A stretch of DNA of 64,000 nt, from positions 496,001-560,000 of the forward strand of contig BMTG01000002.1 in the NCBI GenBank assembly GCA_014649555.1. The letters run 5' to 3'. Of this stretch, positions 26,539 through 35,257 are shown piece by piece. Source of the DNA: Streptomyces globisporus (GTDB lineage: Bacteria > Actinomycetota > Actinomycetes > Streptomycetales > Streptomycetaceae). Positions within the stretch are counted from its first letter, which is position 1, and each line of letters opens with the position of its first letter. The notes beneath the pieces are model-generated. The model was not told where the DNA came from. It was given only the letters and a program-made list of their open reading frames with translations, and ran no database searches. The translations under genes and the position numbers were made by a program.

Positions 26539-27519
26539 CTACGGCGGACCGAGGGAGTCCCCCGGCGTGTCCAGCGGATCCCCCGGCGTACCGACGCGGT
26601 ACTCCTGCGGGCTCACTCCCCGCACCCTCTTGAAAGCAGCGCTGAAGGCGAAGGGGGCGCTGTAGCCGACCTTCCGGGCCACGGCCTCCACCGTGGCGTC
26701 GCTCTCGCGCAGCAGGTCGGCCGCGACGGCGAGACGCCAGCCGGTGAGGTACGCCATCGGCGGCTCACCGACCAGTTCGGCGAACCGGCGGGCCAGGCCG
26801 GCCCGGGACACCCCGGCGCGGGCGGCGAGCGACGCGACGGTCCAGGGGTACGCCGGGTCGTCCTGGAGCAGCCGCAGCGCCACGCCCACGACCGGGTCGC
26901 CCATCGCGCGGTACCAGGCGGGCGCGTCGGCCCCGGGCCGGGCGAACCAGGCGCGGAGCACCGCGATGAGCAGCAGGTCCAGCAGCCGGTCCAGGACGAC
27001 GCGCTGGCCCGGCTCGTCCTGCGCGATCTCCGCGTCGAGCAGGTCCAGCAGCGGCCGGGTCCGCGCGTCGGCGGGGACCGTGAGGAGCGGGGGCAAGGCA
27101 TCCAGCAGCCGGCTGCTGATCTCCCCGTCCAGGAGGTAGGTGCCGACGAGGACGGCCGTACCGCCGTCGGCCGCGTTCCCCCAGGTCCGTACGTTCAGAC
27201 CCATGTCCTGGGCGAGCGGGCGGCCGTGGAGCGTGGTGCAGACACCGCCGGGTCCGACGAGCGCGTGGGGTGTCGTTCCCGGCACGTCGGCGACGGTGTA
27301 CGGGTCGGGGCCGCGGACCACCGCGATGTCCCCGGGGCCGAGGCGGACCGGTTCGCCTCCGCCGGACGGGACGATGCAGGCCGCGCCGCGCCGGACCGAC
27401 ATGAGGCAGATCGGCGCCCGGTCCTCGATCCGTACCGCCCAGGGCGGCTCCATCACCATGCGGAGCAGAAACGCGCCCCGGGCCCGGGGTCCGTCCAGAA
27501 GTCCGGCGAGAGCGTCCAT
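26539..27519 (-). CDS. AraC family regulator with cupin domain
   Basis: A 326-residue regulator. The first about 190 residues form a cupin sensor (LGPGDIAVVRGPDPYTVADV). The C-terminal two helix-turn-helix motifs are in VASLAARAGVSRAGLARRF and ARKVGYSAPFAFSAAFKRV, ending RGVSPQEYRVG. It is divergent from the NmrA-type reductase gene, which is its most likely target. Confidence 0.9.
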   Translation of the reverse strand: MDALAGLLDGPRARGAFLLRMVMEPPWAVRIEDRAPICLMSVRRGAACIVPSGGGEPVRLGPGDIAVVRGPDPYTVADVPGTTPHALVGPGGVCTTLHGRPLAQDMGLNVRTWGNAADGGTAVLVGTYLLDGEISSRLLDALPPLLTVPADARTRPLLDLLDAEIAQDEPGQRVVLDRLLDLLLIAVLRAWFARPGADAPAWYRAMGDPVVGVALRLLQDDPAYPWTVASLAARAGVSRAGLARRFAELVGEPPMAYLTGWRLAVAADLLRESDATVEAVARKVGYSAPFAFSAAFKRVRGVSPQEYRVGTPGDPLDTPGDSLGPP

Positions 27520-27684
27520 GGCCCGTCAGCGTAGACGCGTGGACGCACGCGTAGGTGGCTGAGTCTTTCGAGCATGTCCCGGCGGGCGCGGCCACGGAAG
27601 TCTGGAGACATGACGGAGAACGCGTACACACGACGACACGACAGCAGCAGCAGCGGTGACGGCGACGGACGGGGCGTAGGACGG

Positions 27685-28512
27685 ATGACGGGCACGGTTC
27701 TGGTGACGAGCGGCACGGGCAAGACAGGACGGCGGGTGGTGGAGCGGCTGGCCGCCCTCGGTGTGCCGGTCCGCTCGGGGTCACGCTCGGGCGGAGTGCC
27801 GTTCGACTGGCAGGACGACACAGGGTGGGAGGCCGCGTTGCGCGGCACGGAGGCCGCCTATGTGGCGTACTACCCGGACCTGGCGGTGCCCGGGGCGGCG
27901 GAGGCGATGGCCGCCTTCGGGCGGACCGCGGCGGCGTGCGGGGTGCGCAGGGTGGTCCTGCTGTCGGGGCGCGGCGAGCCGCAGGCGGTCGTCGCCGAGG
28001 AGGCGCTGCGCGGGGCCGCGGGGGCGGTGGAGGTCACGGTCGTCCGGGCGGCGTTCTTCGCGCAGAACTTCAGCGAGGGGGCGCTGCTGGACGGGGTGAT
28101 CGGCGGCGAGCTGGTCTTCCCCGCGGGCACGACGGCGGAACCGTTCCTGGACCTCGACGACCTGGCCGACGTGGTGGTGGCCACGCTGACCGGGGACGGG
28201 CACGCGGGGGCGGTGTACGAGCTGACGGGCCCCCGGTCCCTGACCTTCGAGCAGGCGGCCGAGGAGCTGGGCCGGGCGGCGGGCCGGCCCGTGCGGTACG
28301 TGCCGGTGACCGGGCCCGCGTACGCCTCGCTGCTGGAGGAGTTCGGGGTGTCCGAGGCAGAGGCCGGATTCCTGGCCGAGCTGTTCGCCACCCTGCTGGA
28401 CGGTCACAACGCGGCGACGACGGACGGGGTGAAGCGGGTGCTGGGGCGGGAGCCGAAGGGCTTCGCCGACTTCGCCCGCGAGGCCGCCCGGGACGGCGCC
28501 TGGCACGGCTGA
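27685..28512 (+). CDS. NmrA-like NAD(P)-binding protein
   Basis: A 275-residue short-chain-reductase-fold protein. The Rossmann loop is VLVTSGTGKTGRRVVERLAA; later blocks are RRVVLLSGRGEPQ, VTVVRAAFFAQNFSEG and FLDLDDLADVVVATL, typical of the NmrA/azoreductase group that acts as redox sensor or quinone/nitrogen reductase. ATG at 27685 follows AGGACGG; a longer start at 27610 (GGAGAC upstream) adds 25 Ser/Gly-rich residues. It is divergent from the AraC gene. Confidence 0.87.
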   Translation: MTGTVLVTSGTGKTGRRVVERLAALGVPVRSGSRSGGVPFDWQDDTGWEAALRGTEAAYVAYYPDLAVPGAAEAMAAFGRTAAACGVRRVVLLSGRGEPQAVVAEEALRGAAGAVEVTVVRAAFFAQNFSEGALLDGVIGGELVFPAGTTAEPFLDLDDLADVVVATLTGDGHAGAVYELTGPRSLTFEQAAEELGRAAGRPVRYVPVTGPAYASLLEEFGVSEAEAGFLAELFATLLDGHNAATTDGVKRVLGREPKGFADFAREAARDGAWHG

Positions 28513-28524
28513 ACCGGAACGTCG

Positions 28525-28547
28525 CGCCGGGCCGGTCGGGCCCGGCG
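28525..28547 (+). terminator. Hairpin after the NmrA-like gene
   Basis: A perfect 9-bp stem (28525-28533 with 28539-28547) and 5-base loop, 13 bases after the stop. Likely terminator. Confidence 0.55.
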
Positions 28548-28629
28548 GCGTACGGGCCGTGTACACCGACCGAACGGTAGGCGGAGCACGCATATTGCCG
28601 GGGTGCTCCGGGGGCCATAACTTGCCCTT

Positions 28630-29592
28630 ATGGAGCTGGAGTTGCGCCATCTGCGAACGGTCCGTGCGATAGCCGACACGGGCAGCCTGACCAAGGCCGC
28701 CGCCACCCTGGGGCTTGCCCAGCCCGCTCTCAGCGCTCAGCTGCGGCGGATCGAGAAGGCCCTCGGCGGCGCTCTCTTCGACCGCGACCACACCGGAGCC
28801 CGTGCCACGCCGCTCGGCGAACTGGTGCTGGAGCGGGCCCGGGTGGTGCTGCCCGCGGTCAGTGAACTGCAGGCCGAGGCCGTGCGGTTCGCCAATGCGC
28901 GGGGGGCACTGGACCGGTTCCGGCTGGGCGGCACGCACGGTCCGCTGCTCGGCGGTCTGGTGGACCGGATGGCGGCCGCGCACCCGTCGGCGGCGGTGTC
29001 GACGTACACCTCGTGGTCGGTGGACGAGATCGCCTCGCTGGTGATCGACGGGCGGCTGGACTTCGCGCTGATCGGGACGTGCGGCGAGAGCCCGCCGCCG
29101 CTGGCGGACCGGCTCGTCTGGGAGGTCGTCGGAGTGGACCCGGTCTTCGTGATGCTGCCGGAGAACCACCCTCTGGCCGCCGAAGCGGAATTGGATCTGG
29201 CCGCCCTCGCGGACGAGAGCTGGGCGGATGTGCCGGGCGACGGCTGCTTCGCGGACTGCTTCACCGCGGCCTGCGCGCGGTCGGGCTTCACCCCGGTGTC
29301 GGTGTTCGAGACGGACACCTCGTCCGTCGTCCATCTGGTGCAGGTGGGGCGGGCGATCGGGCTGTGCCGGGCGACGTTCCCGCCGACGCCGGGCGTGGTG
29401 ACCCGACCGCTGGCGGGCGCCCCGCTCAGCTGGCGTCATCTGGTGGGCTGGCATCCGCACTCCCCCGCCGCCGACGCGGCGGCGGGGACGGTGGCGGGGG
29501 CGACCCGCGAGGCGTACGCGGAGGCGGTGTCGCGCAGTCCGGGCTACGCGCGGTGGCTCGGCGCGCACCCCCGGTTCGGCACGGTGGCCTGA
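28630..29592 (+). CDS. LysR family transcriptional regulator
   Basis: A 320-residue LysR protein. The DNA-binding helices lie in AIADTGSLTKAAATLGLAQ and PALSAQLRRIEKALGGALF, followed by DRDHTGARATPLGELVLERA. The effector domain starts at FRLGGTHGPLLGGLVDRM. There is no divergent partner: it follows the NmrA-like gene on the same strand after a hairpin, so its targets are unclear. Confidence 0.9.
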   Translation: MELELRHLRTVRAIADTGSLTKAAATLGLAQPALSAQLRRIEKALGGALFDRDHTGARATPLGELVLERARVVLPAVSELQAEAVRFANARGALDRFRLGGTHGPLLGGLVDRMAAAHPSAAVSTYTSWSVDEIASLVIDGRLDFALIGTCGESPPPLADRLVWEVVGVDPVFVMLPENHPLAAEAELDLAALADESWADVPGDGCFADCFTAACARSGFTPVSVFETDTSSVVHLVQVGRAIGLCRATFPPTPGVVTRPLAGAPLSWRHLVGWHPHSPAADAAAGTVAGATREAYAEAVSRSPGYARWLGAHPRFGTVA

Positions 29593-29623
29593 GCGGGAAG
29601 GGGCGGGTGGGCCGTTCCGCCGA

Positions 29624-29694
29624 CCGGTGGCTGTTCGGTCCCGTGGCCGGTGGCTGTTCGGCTCCGCGGGCCGGTGGCTATTCGGCTCCGTGGG
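29624..29694. repeat. Three 23-24-base tandem repeats
   Basis: Three copies of CCGGTGGCTGTTCGGCTCCG plus GGG-like ends at 29624-29646, 29647-29670 and 29671-29694. The third copy holds the stop and last codons of the pterin dehydratase gene, so duplication of that gene's 3' end seems to have made the array. Confidence 0.85.
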
Positions 29695-29983
29695 CCGGGG
29701 CGGCGGCCGCCACCCGGGCGGCGAGCGTCAGGTCCTTCTCGGTGATCGCGCCGCCCGCGGAGTGCGTGTGGACGGCGAGGGCCACCGTGTTGTAGCCGAG
29801 CGTCAGATCGGAGTGGTGGTTCAGCTCGTCCTGGATCTGCGCGATGTGGACCGTCAGCGCGGCGGCGGCGAAGTGGGAGGGCAGCCGGAAGGTCCGGGTG
29901 ATCCGGTCCCCTTCGAGCGTCCAGCCGGGCAGGCTCTCCAGCCGGATCTCGGTCTCGGACGGCGACAGCGGTTCGGCGCTCAT
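29678..29983 (-). CDS. 4a-hydroxytetrahydrobiopterin dehydratase
   Basis: A 101-residue pterin-4a-carbinolamine dehydratase. The family signature appears as QIQDELNHHSDLTLGYNTV, with the two adjacent His of the active site; AALTVHIAQIQ precedes it. It removes water from 4a-hydroxy-tetrahydropterin made by aromatic amino-acid hydroxylases. No such hydroxylase is in the window. The stop codon lies in the third unit of a tandem repeat, which may have altered the C-terminus. Confidence 0.93.
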   Translation of the reverse strand: MSAEPLSPSETEIRLESLPGWTLEGDRITRTFRLPSHFAAAALTVHIAQIQDELNHHSDLTLGYNTVALAVHTHSAGGAITEKDLTLAARVAAAAPAHGAE

Positions 29984-30088
29984 GGGACGGCTCCCGTGGG
30001 TCTCGGTGGGTCGGCGTGGGCGTCACGGCGGGCCGGGCGGCCCGTACCGGCACCGTGACCGGCCCGCCGGTGACGTTACGGTCTGGGC

Positions 30089-30955
30089 ATGACGACTGTC
30101 TTGCCCGACACGGAAGTGGGGCCGCTGCTGCGGGACTGGCGGGAACAGCGCCGCATCAGCCAGCTGGAGCTGGCCCTGCGCGCGGACTCCTCGGCCCGCC
30201 ACATCTCGTTCATCGAGACGGGCCGCTCCCGGCCCAGCGAGGACATGGTCCTGCGGCTGGCCGAGCACCTGGACATCCCGGTCCGGGAACGCAACGCCCT
30301 CCTCGTGATCGCCGGTTACGCGCCCCGCTACCCGCAGACCTCCCTCGACGACCCCGCGATGGCCTCCCTGCGCGAGAGCCTGGAGCGGCTGCTCGCGGCG
30401 TACGAGCCGTATCCGGCGCTCGTGGTGGACGGCACCTACGGGGTGGTGGCGGCCAACCGCGGGGTGGCGCTGCTGCTGGAAGGCGTACCGGAGATGCTGC
30501 TGGCCCCGCCGCTGAACGCCATGCGGCTCACCCTCCACCCGGAGGGGCTCGCCCCGCGCATCGTGAACCTCCCCGAGTGGCGGGCGGACCTGCTGGCGCA
30601 GATGGACCGTCAGATCGCCCTCGTACGCTCACCGGCTCTGCGCGAGCTGTACGACGAGGTGGCCGCCTATCCGGCCCCCGCCCGGGCCGGCGGCACGGAC
30701 CGCACCGCCGAGGGGACGGGCGGTGCGGTCCCGGTCGCCGGCCGGGCGGACCGTGCGGGGCGGGAGCGGGACCGGGCCGCCGCGTTCGCGCTGCCGATGC
30801 TGCTCGAACACGGGGGCCGGGTCCTGTCGTTCGTGTCGTCGATCGCGACGTTCAACACGCCGATGGACGTGACGGTGGCCGAGCTGGCCATCGAGACGTT
30901 CCTCCCGGCGGACCGGGAGACCGCCGCCTATCTGCACGCCCACGTCCCGTCCTGA
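30089..30955 (+). CDS. XRE family regulator with MmyB-like ligand domain
   Basis: A 288-residue regulator. The N-terminal helix-turn-helix is WREQRRISQLELALRADSS with ARHISFIETGRSRPS, and the C-terminal two thirds are an MmyB-like domain (ALVVDGTYGVVAANRGVAL, FNTPMDVTVAELAIETFLP). In this family the C-terminal pocket is thought to hold a fatty acid or similar ligand. An Ala/Gly/Arg-rich insert interrupts the domain at about residues 190-230. It converges on secDF with only 21 bases between. Confidence 0.9.
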   Translation: MTTVLPDTEVGPLLRDWREQRRISQLELALRADSSARHISFIETGRSRPSEDMVLRLAEHLDIPVRERNALLVIAGYAPRYPQTSLDDPAMASLRESLERLLAAYEPYPALVVDGTYGVVAANRGVALLLEGVPEMLLAPPLNAMRLTLHPEGLAPRIVNLPEWRADLLAQMDRQIALVRSPALRELYDEVAAYPAPARAGGTDRTAEGTGGAVPVAGRADRAGRERDRAAAFALPMLLEHGGRVLSFVSSIATFNTPMDVTVAELAIETFLPADRETAAYLHAHVPS

Positions 30956-30976
30956 CCCGGCCCCTGTCCGCTCCCC

Positions 30977-33307
30977 TCAGACGCGGGCCCCGTTGTCGAG
31001 CGGGTCGCGGCGTGCCGCACGGGTCTTTCCGCGCGGTGCGCCCTTCCCCTTCCCCGGTACGGGCGGCGGCGGGGCCTTGGCGCTGCGCTCCAGGGCGAGG
31101 GCCCCGGGTACGGCGGTGAACACCGAGGACCAGGTGCCGACGACGATGCCGATGAGCAGGGCGAGCGCGAAGTCGGCCAGCGAATCGCCGCCCAGCACCG
31201 CGAGGGCGGCCAGGATGAACAGGGCGCCCATCCCGGTGTTCACCGTACGGGGGACGGTCTGCAGGACGGCCCGGCGGGCGATGGTGTCCAGCGGGGTCCG
31301 CCGGTTCGCCCCCCACAGCTCCCGGACCCGGTCGAAGACCACCACCGAGTCGTTGACCGAGTAGCCGATCACGGTGAGCAGGGCGGCCAGGAAGACCCCG
31401 TCGACCGGCCGCCCCAGCCAGGCGAAGGCTCCCACCACCAGGATCACGTCGTGCACCATCGCCACGACGGACGCCACCGCGAACGTCCAGCGGAACCGGA
31501 CCGCCAGGTAGGCCAGTTGCACGGCCACCGCGACCCCCAGGGCGATCAGCGCGTTGCGGCGCAGTTCGTCGCCGAGGCTCGGGCCGATCAGCTCGTCCCG
31601 TACCTTCGTCGTCTCGCCGCCCTCTTCGGCGAGGGCGGCGCGCAGGGCGTGTTCGCCGTCGTTGTCGAGCTTCCCCGTGCGGACGGACAGGTCGCCGTCG
31701 CCCGCCGTGGTGACCTCGGCGTCCCCGAACCCGGCGGCGGCGATGCTGTCCCGGGCCGTCTCCACGTCGACCGGGCGGCTGGTGGAGTACTCGACCAGCC
31801 GGCCCCCGGTGAACTCGACGCCCAGATCGACCCCGCGCACCACGATCCCGGCCACCGCGACGACGACCAGCGCCGCCGAGACGACGAGCCACCGGGCCGA
31901 TCTCCGGAAGAGCTTCGGATCCTTGCGGACCAGCCATGTGCGTACGGCACCGGGTCGCGCGATGCCGTTGACGCCCCGGTAGTCGCCGACGAAGCGCGAG
32001 TTCGCCGCGATCTCGGTGAACGCGCGGGCGATGACCAGGGCGGAGAACATCGAGGCGACGACCCCGATGGCGAGCGTGACACCGAAGCCCTTGACCGGGC
32101 CCGAGCCCAGGAAGAAGAGCAGTCCGGCCGCGATCAGCGTGGTCGCGTTGGAGTCGGCGACCGCGCTCCACGCTTTCTGGAACCCGGTGGTGAGCGCGGC
32201 GCGCAGGGAGCGTGTCGGCCGGTCGGCGCACTCCTCCCTGGCCCGTTCGAAGACCAGGACGTTCGCGTCGACCGCCATCCCGATCGCGAGGACGAACCCG
32301 GCGAGCCCGGGAAGGGTCAGCGTGACGCCGAGGGCGACGAGCGCGGCGTACGAAATCACTCCGTACGCGCCCAGCGCCACGGCGGCCAGCGCGCCGAAGA
32401 GTCGGTAGACGACGGTGATGAAGAGCGCGGTGGCGGCGGCTCCGATGAGGGCCGCCTGCGCACTCGCGTCGATGGCCGCCGCGCCGAGCGTCGGGCCGAC
32501 GGTCCGCTGCTCGACGATCTCGACGGGCACGGGCAGGGCCCCGCCCTTGATGAGCAGCGCCAGGTCACGCGCTTCGTCCGCGCTGAACGATCCGGTGATC
32601 TGGGTGGCCCCGGACGGCAGTCCGACCCGGCAGCCGACCGAGGGGTCGACCTGCGGCGAGGAGATGACCTTCTCGTCGAGGACGATGGCGACCCTCCGCC
32701 GGTCGTCCCCGGCGGGGTGGCAGGCGGCCTCGCCGGTGAGCTTCTTCCAGTCCTGCCCGGCGCCCTTGCGGAACTCCAGCGATACGGTCCAGCCCGCTCC
32801 TCCCTGCGAGTCGAACGCGGCGGTGGCGTCCTCGACGCCCGCGCCGGAGAGCCGGGGTTCGCCGAGGGCGAGCGACCTGCCCTGCTCGTCGGGGAGCGTC
32901 AGTCGGTCCGAGTCGGGGTCGGTGTCCGGGGTCTTCTCCTCCGGCTGGTCGGTGCCCGGCCCCTCGACCGCGTGGAAGGTGAGTTGGGCGGTCCTGCCGA
33001 TCACCTCGGCGGCCTGGCGCGGATCCTGCACGTCGGGCAGTTCGACGATGATCCGGTCCTCGCCGGAACGGGTCAGGGTCGGTTCGGCGACGCCCAGCGA
33101 GTCGATCCGCTGTCGCAGCACCTCCAGGGTGCGGTCGGTGGTCTCCCGGTCCGCCTCGACGGTGGCGGTGTCCCGGGCCTGGAGCACGATACGGGTGCCG
33201 CCCTGGAGATCGAGGCCGAGTCTGGGCGACATGGTCAGGGTGATGAAGACGGAGGCGAGCAGCACGGCGACAGCCAGAACCGCTCGCACCGCGGTGGCGC
33301 GAGTCAT
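30977..33307 (-). CDS. secDF: Protein translocase SecDF fusion
   Basis: A 776-residue fusion of SecD and SecF, which use the proton gradient to help proteins leave the SecYEG channel. The SecD part shows LGLDLQGGTRIVLQARDT, DRIIVELPDVQDP and a periplasmic domain; the SecF part shows GVDLGVEFTGGRLVEYST. About twelve membrane helices are expected. Streptomyces normally keep separate secD and secF near ruvABC, so this is likely the additional fused copy. GGAGGATCTCC lies before the ATG. It is 35 bases downstream of the His-rich secreted gene and probably cotranscribed. Confidence 0.94.
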   Translation of the reverse strand: MTRATAVRAVLAVAVLLASVFITLTMSPRLGLDLQGGTRIVLQARDTATVEADRETTDRTLEVLRQRIDSLGVAEPTLTRSGEDRIIVELPDVQDPRQAAEVIGRTAQLTFHAVEGPGTDQPEEKTPDTDPDSDRLTLPDEQGRSLALGEPRLSGAGVEDATAAFDSQGGAGWTVSLEFRKGAGQDWKKLTGEAACHPAGDDRRRVAIVLDEKVISSPQVDPSVGCRVGLPSGATQITGSFSADEARDLALLIKGGALPVPVEIVEQRTVGPTLGAAAIDASAQAALIGAAATALFITVVYRLFGALAAVALGAYGVISYAALVALGVTLTLPGLAGFVLAIGMAVDANVLVFERAREECADRPTRSLRAALTTGFQKAWSAVADSNATTLIAAGLLFFLGSGPVKGFGVTLAIGVVASMFSALVIARAFTEIAANSRFVGDYRGVNGIARPGAVRTWLVRKDPKLFRRSARWLVVSAALVVVAVAGIVVRGVDLGVEFTGGRLVEYSTSRPVDVETARDSIAAAGFGDAEVTTAGDGDLSVRTGKLDNDGEHALRAALAEEGGETTKVRDELIGPSLGDELRRNALIALGVAVAVQLAYLAVRFRWTFAVASVVAMVHDVILVVGAFAWLGRPVDGVFLAALLTVIGYSVNDSVVVFDRVRELWGANRRTPLDTIARRAVLQTVPRTVNTGMGALFILAALAVLGGDSLADFALALLIGIVVGTWSSVFTAVPGALALERSAKAPPPPVPGKGKGAPRGKTRAARRDPLDNGARV

Positions 33308-33342
33308 GGAGATCCTCCGGTGGGGCGTCGAGCGCCCTCACC

Positions 33343-34011
33343 TCAGCGAGGACGCGACGCCGGAACGGCAGAACAGGACGGTGGATGACCGGTCGTGGGA
33401 CCGGTGGTCCTGCCCGGAGGTCCGCGGACACCGGGAAGCGCGCCCCGGCGGCTGCCCGGTGCGTCGAAGGAGTCCGCGGCGACGTACTGGACGCCGCCGC
33501 GCGGCTCGGCCGTCCCCGGCGCAGCGGGGGTCAGCGCGTCGTGCGGCGGCGGTGGCGCGTGGAGGAGCAGGTAGGCCCGGCCGGTGCCCGCCCGGGGAGC
33601 CTGCGCCGGATCGGCCGCCGCCGTGGGCTGCTCGTGCGTGGCCTGCGCCGCGAGATGCCGGACGTCGTGCGCGGTGCCGTGACCGGCCTGGTGCGGGACG
33701 TCGTGTGTGATGCCGTGCCCGGCCTGGTGCCGGGAGTCGAGTGCCCCGTTGTGGCAGGCGCGGTGCCGGGACGCCGGTGCGCTGTCGTGCCCTGCGCGAT
33801 GCGCGGTTCCGGGGATCTGGGGTGCGACGGGCGGCGGAGCGGTGGCGACCGTGACGGCGGGCGGGAGGCGTGGGGTGGCCAGGGCGGCGGGCGCGGCCCC
33901 GTTCGCCGTGGCCGCACCGCCGACCAGGGTGAGGACGGCGAGGAGCAGTGTGGCGAGCACACACCGCACCCGGTGCGTGTGCGTCCGGGGTTGTCCCCGG
34001 TACGGCGTCAC
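33343..34011 (-). CDS. Secreted His/Pro/Ala-rich protein of unknown function
   Basis: A 222-residue protein that I do not recognise. From GTG at 34009-34011 it has a basic start, a hydrophobic stretch (VLATLLLAVLTLVGGAATANG) and a likely cleavage site. The rest is rich in His, Ala and Pro with repeated short units such as HQAGHGITHDV and HQAGHGTAHDV, then DSFDAPGSRRGALPGVRG. Its GTGA start overlaps the MreB-like stop by 4 bases, which strongly supports it as a real, coupled gene. Metal binding by the His-rich part is a guess. A longer frame to 34242 lies over the MreB-like gene and is rejected. Confidence 0.7.
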   Translation of the reverse strand: MTPYRGQPRTHTHRVRCVLATLLLAVLTLVGGAATANGAAPAALATPRLPPAVTVATAPPPVAPQIPGTAHRAGHDSAPASRHRACHNGALDSRHQAGHGITHDVPHQAGHGTAHDVRHLAAQATHEQPTAAADPAQAPRAGTGRAYLLLHAPPPPHDALTPAAPGTAEPRGGVQYVAADSFDAPGSRRGALPGVRGPPGRTTGPTTGHPPSCSAVPASRPR

Positions 34012-35096
34012 CTCGGGTGGCCGGATCGCTCGGGCGGCGCCGGCCGGTGGCGGAGCACGGAGCTGAGGATCTGTCCGGCGCCTCGGACGACCGTGGTCGA
34101 CGGGTCGTCGGCCAGCCGCACCCGGGTGCCGAGGCAGCGGGCGAGGTGCTCGGTGACGTCGGACCGCAGCGCGCCGCCGCCCGCGAGCACGGGGCCCTTG
34201 CGCAGGGCGCCCCGGATCGCGCCGTGCCGGTCGTGCCGCCACATGGACGTGATCATGTCGAGCACCGTGCGGCCGAGGACGGTGGGAAGCGTCGCCGGAT
34301 CGAGGCCGTCGAGGTCGTCGAGTCCGCTCTCGGCCTGCCGGGCGTCGGCGACCAGACCGCCCACGAGGAGCGTGACCTCGGTCAGCTCGGCTCCCATGTC
34401 GACGACGAGAAGGGGGCCCGTCTCCCTCGGTCCCGCGTACGCGGCGGCGGCCCGGGCGCTGCTGAGGACCAGAACGCGCGTCGTCCCGAGACCGGCGAGC
34501 AGGGCGCGCGCGGCGGTGCGGTGTTCGGCGCCGGCGAGCACGGGGTGGCTGAGCACGATCACGCTGTCGCTGCGGTCGGGGCCCAGGGCCGCGTCGGCGA
34601 TCCGGCCGAGCAGCCGGCCACAGGACTCGGGGTCGACGATGCGCCCACGCCGGACCGGTCGCTCGGCGCTCCCGTGCGGGCCGGAGCCGGGGAAGGGGTC
34701 GAGGAGCAGCCCTCGGCCGGGCACCCAGGCCCGGGTGCGGGAGCTGCCGAGGTCCAGGGCCAGTCCCCGCGCGACCGGGGCACCGTTCCCTGCGCCCTGG
34801 TGCTGGTTCTGGTGACGCGTTCGAAGGCCCCCTCGGGAGTCTCCGGTGCGTCCCGCCCCGAACGCCCCGGCACCGCTTCCGTCACGAAGCGGTCCGGGGC
34901 CCTTCCCCCATGGGCCCGCCCCCGGGTGAAACGGCCCTCGCCGCTCGCCGGTTGCGGAAGTGATCGGCACGGTCGGAGCAGGAGCACGGTGGGGCGGGGA
35001 GAGGACAGTGGCACTCAGGGCAGGAACGTTCCGGGCGGGTCCGGACGACGGGGAGACGGCGCGACCCGGTCGCTGTCCGTCGTGCACAGAACGCAT
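34008..35096 (-). CDS. MreB-like actin-fold protein, short type
   Basis: An actin/Hsp70-fold ATPase. Motifs: phosphate-1 LALDLGSSRTRAWV, phosphate-2 LLVVDMGAELTEVTLL, and adenosine loop VLAGGGALRSD. Between these the protein is much shorter than MreB: only about 25 residues separate phosphate-1 from GRIVDPES, and the segment after phosphate-2 lacks about 80 residues. This looks like loss of subdomains IB and IIB, as reported for the third, atypical MreB of S. coelicolor. The first about 110 residues are Pro/Arg/Gly-rich; the start may be inside (GTG near 34970). It may polymerise poorly; role unknown. Confidence 0.8.
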   Translation of the reverse strand: MRSVHDGQRPGRAVSPSSGPARNVPALSATVLSPPHRAPAPTVPITSATGERRGPFHPGAGPWGKGPGPLRDGSGAGAFGAGRTGDSRGGLRTRHQNQHQGAGNGAPVARGLALDLGSSRTRAWVPGRGLLLDPFPGSGPHGSAERPVRRGRIVDPESCGRLLGRIADAALGPDRSDSVIVLSHPVLAGAEHRTAARALLAGLGTTRVLVLSSARAAAAYAGPRETGPLLVVDMGAELTEVTLLVGGLVADARQAESGLDDLDGLDPATLPTVLGRTVLDMITSMWRHDRHGAIRGALRKGPVLAGGGALRSDVTEHLARCLGTRVRLADDPSTTVVRGAGQILSSVLRHRPAPPERSGHPR

Positions 35097-35151
35097 CGTC
35101 CCTCACCCCCGGCCGGCCGTCTCCGCCGCCCACGCACCCGTCGGCCCACTG

Positions 35152-35180
35152 ATAGTGAGGCACGACCGAGCCCTCACTAT
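35152..35180. promoter_or_regulatory. Inverted repeat upstream of the MreB-like gene
   Basis: ATAGTGAGG (35152-35160) and CCTCACTAT (35172-35180) form perfect 9-bp arms 11 bases apart. It is A/T-rich for this genome and lies 55 bases before the MreB-like start. It could be an operator or a ligase terminator. Confidence 0.45.
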
Positions 35181-35257
35181 GCAATACGGGGTGGTGGAAC
35201 GCCACTTCCTCGCTGATTCACAGGCGCGCCGAGACGCCCTGCACGGCGGTCACCGGC

